A DNA stretch of 64,000 nucleotides from Anthonomus grandis grandis (lineage: Eukaryota > Arthropoda > Insecta > Coleoptera > Curculionidae): the NCBI RefSeq assembly GCF_022605725.1, contig NC_065551.1, positions 1,922,001 through 1,986,000 on the forward strand, read 5' to 3'. The notes below the pieces were generated by a model that searched no databases, was not told the origin of the DNA, and saw only the letters and a program-made list of their open reading frames with translations. The translations under genes and the position numbers were made by a program. Numbering within the stretch: the first letter of the stretch is position 1; each line of letters begins with the position of its first letter. Shown piece by piece: positions 42,459 to 51,741 of the stretch.

Positions 42459-42775
42459 AAATTATAACACCTTTTTTTTCTCTCTTTTAAAAAAAAAACA
42501 AAATAAACAACACCGGCCAAAAACCGACGAGCTGGGTGGGCGTGTCCTAGACCTGTGAAACCAACCAATCCCAGCCGCCCACCCAGCCTATAAATATAAC
42601 CTACGTCCCACATCCCAGTCAGTACAATCCCACGATCCGTGCCATCAAAAGCTAGAGCACCTCGATGCGACCCAGTAAACTAAAGATAGGCGCCTATAAA
42701 CAAGATAAAAATACATCACTAAACCGGCAAGAGCGCAAAATTGCTAGTCCGGACAATGAGTGGATAACAACAACA

Positions 42776-42786
42776 ACTACGTCATC
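42776..42786 (+). repeat. Target-site duplication, right copy (ACTACGTCATC)
   Basis: Identical to 40615-40625. Confidence 0.85.
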
Positions 42787-43529
42787 ATACCCTACGAGAT
42801 ACAAAATATTGACAACCCTTGCTGCCTTAACACTTTAAGGTTATGTTCATTATTTTTCAGTATTCATAAATCACATTAAAAACACAACAAAAAACTTACC
42901 TGATACAAATTCTTCGCCGCAACCACTTTTAACTCAACAATGTTTTCTAGCAACGAAAATAAAGAAATGCACACAACAGTAAAAAACGCGAGTTGGCGGT
43001 CACAGAAATTTTGCGCGATATTGCCAGCTGGGAGAGAAGTAGATGACGTTTTGCGGCTTGTGACGGGAATATTTGAACGGATTCAACACAATGTCATCTT
43101 ACCCGGTATGTCATCTTAAGCACAATTCCCCTATTATGGTTTCTGAAAACACCACATTACATCACCAATCACAATTTTTGCCTTTAACTCTGATATCTTT
43201 TGAATATTGAATTCTGAGCAGTGTTTGGTTGTCCGTCGACTTAAATGGAATTATGGGACAATAGGCACCCAAGGGACTTGTTTTTCAAGACATCGAGACG
43301 GTGTAGTCTGATAAGTTGTATGTCGCTTAGCAAACTGAAAGTGTTGCTTAAATAAACTACTAAAAAAAAAAACGAAAAAGGAGCCACTTATAAAAGACTA
43401 CTGTTAAAATTGTAAATGTCTTAAACCCGTCGGATATGTTATTTAGGCATAAAAAATCAAATTTCAATAAGTCAATAAATAATGATTTTATTTTTTCCAT
43501 CGTTTAATAAGGCAGTATCTTAAAACTAT
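42787..43529. other. Non-coding, with a possible antisense 5' exon
   Basis: At 42899 the minus strand has a strong donor (CAG/GTAAGT) after an open stretch (LLENIVELKVVAAKNLYQ, no ATG). It could be a 5' exon of the pogo-like remnant at 40225-40561, with the half-LINE lying in the intron. No other feature. Confidence 0.4.
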
Positions 43530-44295
43530 TCCTAGTAGTGAGTATGCGCTCCTCTTGCTCTGATAACTCTGAAACTAAAGGAATTATGTGTGGTGTTAAA
43601 TTTTATTCCAAGTAACGTAATGCCGATAAGGAATCGTTTGCATTTACCACTAAGCCGCTACGCCCATTGAAGCATATAACAGCCAATAACATAATAGACC
43701 CTCCGCCAAACCGAACAGTTTCTTACCCAGCCCAGTCCAAATACCGCTCACCTGTTCGTTGCCATACCCGAACTCGTCCATCGTTGTGATGTAAGCAGAA
43801 TCTGGACTCATCCGTAAACAAAACATTACTCCATTGAGGTATTGTCCAATGACGATGTTCTCCGGCAAAAATTCTTCGATGTTCTGCTGTCAAACGAGGC
43901 ACTCTAACCGACCTCCTAGCACGCAATTGAGACTGATAAAGTCTATTATATTACTGTTTGATCAGAAATTCTGATTCCTGTTGTGGCTGCTAAGTCATTT
44001 TGAAGCGCTCGTGCAGTAGTGGTTTGTTCCCTAATCGTCCGCACAGTTAATAAACTTCTCTTAAAGTTAATAAAATTCTCGAGGTTCTTTGACGTTGAGT
44101 ATAGGGCCTTCTTCTAATAATGCCATAAATGAAATACCGAATCCATACTTTGTTTATAACGGCCGGACTTACATTGAGAATTTCTGCGACTCTTCTGGAA
44201 TAACCTTCCTCAATTAACGTTACGGCGCTAGCTATTTCAACTTCATTTAGGTACACTCTACGGCGTATTCTTCTATCTAGCACATCAATAGTCAT
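43530..44295 (-). pseudogene. Tc1-like transposase, N-terminal two thirds
   Basis: Antisense from ATG 44295 (MTIDVLDRRIRRRVYLNEVE). The paired/HTH region follows with RVAEILNVSPAVINKVWIRY, then a gap with frame breaks, then RSVRVPRLTAEHRRIFAGEH, WSNVLFTDESRFCLHHNDGR (first catalytic Asp) and VRVWQRTGERY. Further wording in broken frames (FGGGSIML-like; LRYLE...IIPLV) goes to about 43530. The second Asp and the Glu are missing. It matches the family of the C-terminal remnant at 62830-63312. Confidence 0.75.
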
Positions 44296-45464
44296 GTTTT
44301 AATTGTACAATTTTAACTAAGACTGATAAAAACAGGCGCAAATTTAATATGCGCTGATAACAAATTCTTAACATTAAAATGTCTTTTTTTTTCTGATGAT
44401 ATCCAGGCAAAAAAAAAATTTAGAACTCTACGAATAAGGCTAAAGTCTTTACATCGTGATTGTAAAATAATATTTTCGTTTAATTACAAAATACGTGGAA
44501 TATAGGCTTGTGGAGTAGTGGTTCCTTTTTTCGTTTTGAATACTTTATAAACCTAGCCCGCGTGAGTGCTAAATACTCTTCGATGTCGTGGTTTGGTGGT
44601 GGAAGAACCTGCTTGTTCCTCCCAATACTAAAGACACTTTGGGCTGCCGCAATATTTATGATGCCACTAGCTGAATTTTCCGTCTATTTAATCGCAGTAA
44701 ATGTGTGATGAGAGAAACAGAGGGCTTATCTATGTGTGTTTTAACATGTCTAATATCAGTTACATCTCCGGAGAGTCTTTCTATAGAACAGACTACACTT
44801 TCCGGTTATGCCGATTATAGGTTCGGGTCCTACCAGCGGTTCCGCAGATATCAAGGGAGCCAAGGAACCGGACAAGCTGAACTCTGCTTCACCAGTTCCT
44901 CTATAACTTTTATCTACTCTCGTATAAACTTGGAGTTCACTTTTTCAGGCATAAAAGTCCTAATGCCGGCTCACTGCTGACAGATGATCCGACATTATGT
45001 TATGGCTACCGCAATTTAACATTTTCTAAACGCTATATGGACATTTTAACACAACAAAGACAACAAGCATGGAAATCAATGCTCTTGGCGTACTCTCCAG
45101 CGAGTAGGCCCTGCTGGTATATGAGATACCACCACAGAAACCTGTTAAAAAGGTGCTATTTACTTGGAACACACCTCGTACGTTGTCAAAAGAAGTATAT
45201 CTAATAAAAGATTATCAAATGAGTGCTTTCGAATTTAAAAAATAAATATACTACAAAAATGGTCGGGTGTCGAAAATATTTTAAAAGAACATCTAATTAT
45301 ACAGGCTCTCACGCGATTTTCGAGGCCGGTCGTGTAGCAATGTGTACCAGTGGTACTCACTGGTACACATTGTTATAGGGCTCAGTTCCACGATACATTC
45401 AGGCGCAGGACGCACTATAGATTATATATAACAAACCACACCTTACAAATCTACACCACTAAAT
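44296..45464. other. Unassigned; contains a repeat shared with 63.6 kb and a perfect hairpin
   Basis: 44887-44985 resembles 63615-63712 (TCACCAGTTCCT, CTTGGAGTTCAC, CCTAATGCCGGCTC). At 45339-45352 and 45358-45371 a perfect 14-bp inverted repeat (AATGTGTACCAGTG) has a 5-base loop. No gene. Confidence 0.45.
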
Positions 45465-46200
45465 TAGTGATGTGCAACGATTACTTTTATAAGTATCGAG
45501 TAGATACTGATACTTCATATCTAAGTATCAGATAAAGTCCAGTGCAACGATATATTAGAATGGTCACCCGTCAAAACACTAGCATTCCACCTGCCAAACA
45601 ATGTCATCCACCTTCTATTTACATTGTTTGAGAAGTAAAATGCTGGTATTTTGACGGGTGATCATTCTAATATATCGTTGCACTGGACTTTACTTTGTAT
45701 TCGTTACAAAGTAGTCATTACTTACTAGTGCATATACAGACGAATATTAAGATTTGATATGAATACCTATATTAAATTTAGGGCTTGCATTGGCGTTTGT
45801 TATATTTTTCGAGTATAATAGAGGGTTATCAAGTTTTAGTAAGATATTATAAAATGATACTTTAATACTTATGCAATAAAAAGTAACCAAATAATCAGGC
45901 CCGACGGACAAATTCAAAACTATTTGAAAGAACAAGGTATCGAAGTATCAAGCAAGTAAATATAAATAGGTATTATTAATCATTTTATTAAATATTGCCA
46001 TATTTGACTTATAAAATAAATTTAGTACGCATAAGCAGCCACCGGTGACATGGAAATTTGGATTTTAAAAAAGTATTCGAGTAACGAGTAGTTGGCGTCG
46101 AAGGATTCGATTACTTCGAATCTTCGCATGTATCAGATATTAAAGAAAAGTAAAGTATAAGCATGTAAAGTATTGAGTAGATACTATCCGCACATCTCTA
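45465..46200. mobile_element. hAT-type non-autonomous element with 8-bp duplication
   Basis: Starts TAGTGATGTGC and ends GCACATCTCTA. The flanking 8-mers CACTAAAT at 45457-45464 and 46201-46208 are identical. Subterminal sequence is rich in GTATC/GATAC words in both orientations. No coding capacity. A second MITE is nested at 45533-45692. Confidence 0.85.
45533..45692. mobile_element. 160-bp hairpin MITE nested in the hAT-type element
   Basis: The two halves are nearly perfect complements over more than 50 bases each (TAAAGTCCAGTGCAACGATA and its complement at the ends; AATGGTCACCCGTCAAAA internally), meeting around 45600-45625. No coding. Confidence 0.8.
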
Positions 46201-46285
46201 CACTAAATCCTTTTTTTACAAATCAAACAAACCGAGTGATCGCTACCACGTTCCCAGCTCCGACCGACCCCGCCGTCCAAGGAGG

Positions 46286-46922
46286 TAGTGTTGTAAAAAT
46301 TCGGATTAATTCGATATCCGAGTATTGATTCGGATGAATTGAAAATTCGGTTTTTTTCATCCGGATTAATTCATGCGCTCGATGTCTCGCCCGTTCGGCA
46401 AATTATGCCATGTTTCGGGCTCGATGCTCGACCGTCCGATAAACATTTGTTATAGCTGTTTTTCGAATATAAGGTATGCATTATGCAACCCATTAGACAT
46501 TTCATTTTTACGGATTTCTACATGATGTTAAAACTAAAATAGCTAATTATGTATGTAATTAATCAAGTGTATTTTAAACGATGCAAAATATCAATACAAA
46601 AATGCTTTGTTTAGAAAAAAAACTTCTGATTGTTAGGCGACCCTTAAACATTTTGGGCGTTCTCGTATTCTCTCTTATGTTTCTAAATGAGTACAATAAG
46701 GATAGATAAAGCAATATTTAAGCAACGGAAAAGAAATAGAAAATACTGCTGCATATTGTACTTCGATCGTGTCACTTCGTGAGCCTCGTGCAAGCTTATA
46801 CAATTATTTCATTGTCGGAAGACGGGCGGCGTGTATCCGGACGATTTAGATATCCGGATTGATTCGGAATAATTTGATATTCGGATTGAACGGACGATTA
46901 ATCCGGACTCTTCGCATCACTA
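46286..46922. mobile_element. Second hAT-type non-autonomous element with 8-bp duplication
   Basis: Starts TAGTGTTG and ends CGCATCACTA. The flanks CAAGGAGG at 46278-46285 and 46923-46930 are identical. Both ends carry repeated ATTCGGATTAATTCG / CCGGATTAAT words. No coding. Confidence 0.85.
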
Positions 46923-47047
46923 CAAGGAGGGCGCCCATCGGATCGGCTCGGCCGGTTCAATCGGTAACTAGCGCTCATATAATCGGCAGAACGAAGACAC
47001 GACGACGTTTAAAAGTGGTTCGACTATTCGAAAGCGTTTGAAATTAT

Positions 47048-49466
47048 AAATTTCCTGGAAGAAGTTGTTCCACATCTTTTAGTGACCTATGATTATTCAG
47101 TAATTCTCGGAGATCTAAATATTGATATGTTAAAACCTAATTCATTATATTCTATGCTTAACTCTTTTGGGTACGTACAATTAATAAATGAACCAACTCG
47201 TATAACAAATACTACTGCAACATGCTTAGATCCCATTTTTATCAATACTAAAGATATTTGTCATTAAAGTGGCACCGTTGTTTCAGGTTTAAGTGATCAC
47301 AATCAAATACCTTTCTGCACTTTAAAATTAGTAGTTAAAAGACAAAAACAAAAATTTATAACCATCCGCAATTTTAAACATTTCAATGAGATATATTTTA
47401 GGATCGATTTATCACAAACTTACTGGGATAATATTTATTATCTTGAGGACATAAATAAAAAAGTTCAATATTTAGAACAAAATATTAATTATTTATTTAA
47501 TATTCATGCACCCTACAGAACTATAAGAGTCAGTAAAAAGCCAGCTCCCTGGTTGACAGACACCTTAAGACTTATTTTAAAGGAACGTGATAAGGCTTTG
47601 ACTAAATACAAAAATCACAAGTGTTTAGAAAATTGGAGATATTACACGGAGTGTCGTAATTTTGCGTTGGCATCAATAAGACGAGAAAAAGCTGCATATC
47701 TTGCAAGCTTGGAGAGTGACAAAACTGGTAAAAAACTTTGGAAAGGTCTAGAAACTTTAAATATTAAAACAACCAAGAATAATAACGAGCTGCCGTTTAA
47801 TATATCTGATCCAAATCAAATAAACGATTTTTTTGTAAGTGTTTTTAATAAATCTGATAAATGTGTAAACAAAATTAACTTCTACTCCAGTAATAAATTT
47901 AACGAGGATAATTTTCATTTTTCTTTAGTAGACCAAAGTACTGTGGAAAAAACTATAAAAAGTATTAGGTCCAATGCCTCTGGTGTGGATAACATAACTC
48001 GACGTATGTTACACTTATGTCTCCCTGATATACTGGATCATGTCACTCATATTATAAATTGTTGTTTGGAGGTAGGATATTTTCCTACGGACTGGCGTGA
48101 ATCAGTGGTATGTCCGATTCCCAAATCCTCCAGTCCTGAAACTATTCAAGATTTGCGTCCGATAAGTTTGCTTCCCGTAATCTCCAAAGCTCTCGAAAGA
48201 ATAGTCTATATGCAGCTGTCATCATTTTTAATGTCAAATAATATCCTCCCTTCCCATCAATCTGGTTTTAGGAAACATCATAGCACAGCTAGTTCACTTC
48301 TAAACGTCACCGATAATATCATGCGAGCTCTTGACAAAAAGATTTCAGCCATTATGATAGCCCTTGATTTCTCGAAAGCATTTGATGTCATCGATCATGA
48401 TTTGCTTGTAGCGAAACTGAAATATTATGGCTGTAGTGAGGTTGTTTTGTCCTTTTTTAAAACTTACTTATGGCGTAGAACCCAGAAAGTGAGGGTGAAT
48501 GATGAATATTCTGCTTCGAAAAATATTATTTCTGGTGTCCCACAAGGGTCGATCCTAGGCCCATTATTATTTCTTATATATACTTCAGATTTACCCGGTC
48601 TAGTTGAAGATTCTGAAATACATCAGTATGCTGATGATACTCGATACATACATTATTTTGACTCTGCTAATTTTGATAACGTGGCTGATACTATTAACGC
48701 TGATCTGAACGTAATAAATCAATTTTCAAAAGAGCATAACCTTGTCATTAATCCTAATAAAACAAAAATGGTTTTGTTTTCAAACCGAGGATCGCATAAA
48801 AATATAATGGAAACTGTTCACATTCAATTGGATAACGAAACTATTTTGTTCTCTGATACTGTGAAGGTTCTGGGACTTACAATAGACAATTCTTTAAGGT
48901 TTAAGGAACATGTTAATACTCTTCTGCGGAGGTGTTATTTACGCATGCGTATGCTTTATACCAATAAACACATTTTAAATTTTAAAACTAGGAAAAAACT
49001 TGTAGTGGCTCTTGTTTTATCTATTCTAAATTACTGCCTTATAGTTTATTATTCTTGCTTAGACCAAATAAATCGTTACCGCCTGCAACGCGTGCAGAAT
49101 ACTTGCTGTAGATTTATTTTTAACCTCGGAAAGTTTGATCATGTATCAGACTCTATACTTCAGTTGAGGTGGTTAACGCTACCTTACCTATTCAAATTCT
49201 TCACTTCTACTTTTCTTTATCGATTATATGTTAGTCAAAGACCTGAATATCTTTTTGAAAAGTTAATACCAAGAAACCATGTTCATACTCGAAATATTAG
49301 ATACAATATCTTGACCATGCCGCACCATTCCACGGCTCTATTCGAGCGATCTTTTACTTATAATGCCGTTAAGTTCTTTAATACTTATAAACCAATATTT
49401 AATACTTCGTTAAATGTGTATAGGAAATATTATAAACTTTTGTTTTTAAATCAATCCAAAATATAG
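47048..49466 (+). pseudogene. LINE ORF2: endonuclease C terminus plus reverse transcriptase, one nonsense codon
   Basis: One reading frame runs from the truncation at 47048 to TAG at 49466, broken only by TAA at 47265-47267. The N-terminal part shows VILGDLNIDML and, after the stop, VSGLSDHNQIPF (SDH box), both from AP-type endonuclease. Reverse transcriptase follows with NASGVDNITRRML, VVCPIPKSSSPETIQDLRPI, HQSGFRKHHSTASSLL, IMIALDFSKAFDVIDHDLLV (catalytic Asp), GVPQGSILGPLLFLIYTSDL and HQYADDTRYIHYF (YADD box). The C terminus has FKTRKKLVVALVLSILNYCL and YRLQRVQNTCCRFIF. The downstream ORF of 637 codons alone covers RT and C-terminal domains. Confidence 0.85.
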
Positions 49467-49665
49467 TCTAGTGTTCTAGAAGATGAATACTTTATATATA
49501 CTTGTTTCTTTTTTTGTTTTTTTTTTCTCGTTTTCTCCATTTAAACTGTGAATGTTAGGAAGGTTAAGAGTTAAAGAGTAGCTTTAAGCTAATCTTCGCC
49601 TTCTTGGCAATGTAGTATTAAGTAATATTGTAAGATTAATATTGCTTTTTTTTTTAATAAAGACA

Positions 49666-49670
<5 letters not shown>

Positions 49671-49713
<43 letters not shown>
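49671..49713 (+). repeat. (ATT)n microsatellite tail
   Basis: About 14 tandem ATT units, the 3' end of the LINE. Confidence 0.9.
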
Positions 49714-49715
<2 letters not shown>

Positions 49716-49778
49716 TCGAGCATATAGAAGTATTGTGATTAAGCTCCCGTTTAAGCGTTTTAAAAAAAAAAAAGAGCA

Positions 49779-49953
49779 GTTCCTCAGATTCTAAAGGGGA
49801 TGTTATGATTGCAGTAGCTTGTGTTGAAGTAGAAGCAGTAGAAAAGCGTAGGAGATTTTGGGTGCATATTTTTTTTAAAAGAAGAGATTTCGGACAATAT
49901 CATCATCTATTTTATGATTTGGTGGAGGACGAAGATGTTTTTCAAATATTTTA
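49779..49953 (+). pseudogene. PIF/Harbinger transposase N-terminal fragment
   Basis: Reads VEAVEKRRRFWVHIFFKRRD and FGQYHHLFYDLVEDEDVFQIF, matching the first exon wording at 3317 and 23223, then a stop. No further exon. The LINE lies directly upstream and GC-richer stretches flank both. Confidence 0.55.
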
Positions 49954-50599
49954 GAATATGTTCAGGGTGATTTTGTATATTGTCATGCCTCCGCCCTCTT
50001 AATTTTTTTATACCCCACTAATTAGAAAAGAAAACAGCTTCGATTAAAATTTCGTTTGACATATTTATCAAATCAACGGTTTTTAAAATTCTTTGAAACA
50101 GTTCCTCACTCTATACGAAAAAATGCTAAAATAGTCGCAGGCTTTCGGTGCAATCGGCAAAAGTTGCCCTCCTCACAATATGAGATCGTCGCCGGAGAAA
50201 ACCGATTCAGTGCGCACGGCCCCATTTAAATACATGTGAAGCAAATCCGGCCGATTGTACCGACCGTGCCGAGATAATCGATGCCGATTCAGTGGGCGCC
50301 GTGCTTAATTCTCTAATTGTCGTTTGCCAATTGTGTTCCTTGCATGTTCTAACTACTCTACTGGTGTAATTCAGAGCACGCTGTTCTGTTCATTCGTTGA
50401 ATGCTTTTGCTAGTAGATGCCGACAGTGGGAATCTCGTCATTTACTGAGCAGGGTACTCAGTGTGGCAATGTGGGGTATAGACTATTTATTAAAGAAAAT
50501 CATACAGCTTGTTTGTAAAAACATGTTTTTATTAATCAGGTTGATAAGAAAAAAAACCACAAAATACACTCTATATGTTTTTTTGTTAATTTAACGCGA
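49954..50599. other. Unassigned, with a GC-rich CG-containing block
   Basis: 50150-50310 is GC-rich with two ACCGATTCAGTG / GCCGATTCAGTG words and could be Harbinger terminal sequence. No gene recognised. Confidence 0.35.
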
Positions 50600-50903
50600 A
50601 CTTAGGTATACAGGGGCCTGGTACAAAGGGGCGTAACTTCGTCAAAAATGCGTAACTTCTAAATAAAGATGGCTTAATTTTTTTCTCCGGCATAAGAGCA
50701 ATGTGACCAACGACTGCATTGCCGGCATTTAATCCGTCATTCATTAGATTGAGATCATAGGAATCTTCAATCCAGATACTCAGCATCTTCGTCAGCCTCC
50801 GAAGATACACTTTCAATGTTCCTGGAAGTAACTTTAGATTCTTTCATTTTCTTTGGTGAATCTGATCCGATTTGCCTTCTAAACTCTTCGACTCTTCGTT
50901 ATG

Positions 50904-50915
50904 TTCTTTTTGCAG
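50904..50915 (+). repeat. 12-bp target duplication, left copy (TTCTTTTTGCAG)
   Basis: Identical to 51178-51189 and bracketing the Penelope-type insertion. Confidence 0.7.
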
Positions 50916-51177
50916 AACAAAGGTAAAAACACAAAGTCACGGTCATCTCATCAAATCCGTATAATTTTTTTTTTAAAAGCTACACGTGTTTCATCATCAG
51001 GCCTAGACCTACACAGATCACATTACAACTAACAACAGTTGTTAACTAACATGATGCTTCAATAGGAGCGAAACACGTGTAGCTTTAAAAAAAAAAAATT
51101 ATACGGATTTGATGAGACCGTGACTTTGTTTTGTTTTCGTTTGGTCTCTTAGAGAAAAAATGGATGATACGTTTCTA
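50916..51177. mobile_element. Inverted Penelope-type terminal repeats with hammerhead-like motifs
   Basis: A 262-bp insertion made of two inverted arms (about 50925-50990 and 51066-51135) around a 75-base centre. Each arm has an A/T run and the word AAACACGTGTAGC. On the minus strand the left arm reads CTGATGATGAAACACGTGTA with stem II lost. On the plus strand the right arm reads a stem II GCTTC/GGAGC with AATA loop, then GAAACACGTGTAGC, but its CUGANGA box is partly lost (ACATGA). Each arm preserves what the other has lost. Confidence 0.65.
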
Positions 51178-51189
51178 TTCTTTTTGCAG
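51178..51189 (+). repeat. 12-bp target duplication, right copy
   Basis: See 50904-50915. Confidence 0.7.
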
Positions 51190-51741
51190 TCTTTTTTTTC
51201 CTTGCGTGTTTTGTTGTTTAACAAGTTCGTTTTTGTAAGGTAATTCAGGAATTATCGCTGTTTTGCTTCGGCGTGTAGTTCTTTAAGTAAAGGAAATATG
51301 AGTTCAGGCGACGCTCTAAAAGCATACCTTTTTGTTTTGTGAATGCCTGAACATCCAGGTTGTGAAGAAGTTGGTCATCTGCATCTTGCTGATATTTCTT
51401 CCTGAACATTCAGATTACGGAGAGTTTGTTCCATGAGTTGCTTTAGGAACCTTTTGCGGCGATTGAACCGTTCCCACCGGATTTTCTGGAACATTGGTTG
51501 TTCCGGTTCAAAATCTGCACCTGTAAAAACATTTCAGAGGTCGAATTTCTGTTGACCTAAACGAATTTACAGTAGTTGTCATAGTGGCAGCAGCAATACA
51601 CAACTGTCCAAACAATCTAGCAGGCTGAAATTGTTATTGGTAACCACTCAATCTAGATGTTCTCGCAACCATTTTTTGCCTTCATTACTCTGAGAACTCA
51701 AGGGTTTCATAAATCCGACATCCAGGGGCTAAAGATGGTGT

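Larger units (their letters stand above)
40626..42775 (+). mobile_element. Complete ORF1-only non-LTR retrotransposon (half-LINE)
   Basis: Flanked by an 11-bp duplication. It opens with a tandem array of a GCAGTTG/GCAGTTGG word (40626-40690), then a leader, one gag-like ORF, a 3' UTR with an A-rich run near 42487, and an (AAC)n end. There is no endonuclease or reverse transcriptase, and at 2150 bp there is no room for one. It must have been moved by another element's enzyme. Precise ends and both flanks argue against simple 5' truncation. Confidence 0.8.
47048..49713 (+). mobile_element. 5'-truncated CR1/Jockey-like LINE with (ATT)n tail
   Basis: Truncated inside the endonuclease domain at about 47048. 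It ends with AATAAAGACAT and an (ATT)n tract to 49713. The coding part is one frame with a single stop, so the insertion is recent compared with others here. Confidence 0.85.

Noticed and set aside
41174..42613. Several antisense ORFs of 68-144 codons over the gag ORF
   Set aside because: They are shadows of the sense coding frame, rich in Ser/Phe/Leu from Glu/Lys-rich codons.
46931..47047. GC-rich block before the LINE as its 5' UTR or a CpG promoter
   Set aside because: The LINE is truncated inside the endonuclease at about 47048, so this is target DNA. It may be Harbinger terminal sequence, but the match is too weak to claim.
49671..49713. ATT repeat as a CRISPR-like or satellite array
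   Set aside because: It is a simple LINE 3' tail. No CRISPR-type spaced repeats exist in the window, which is eukaryotic.
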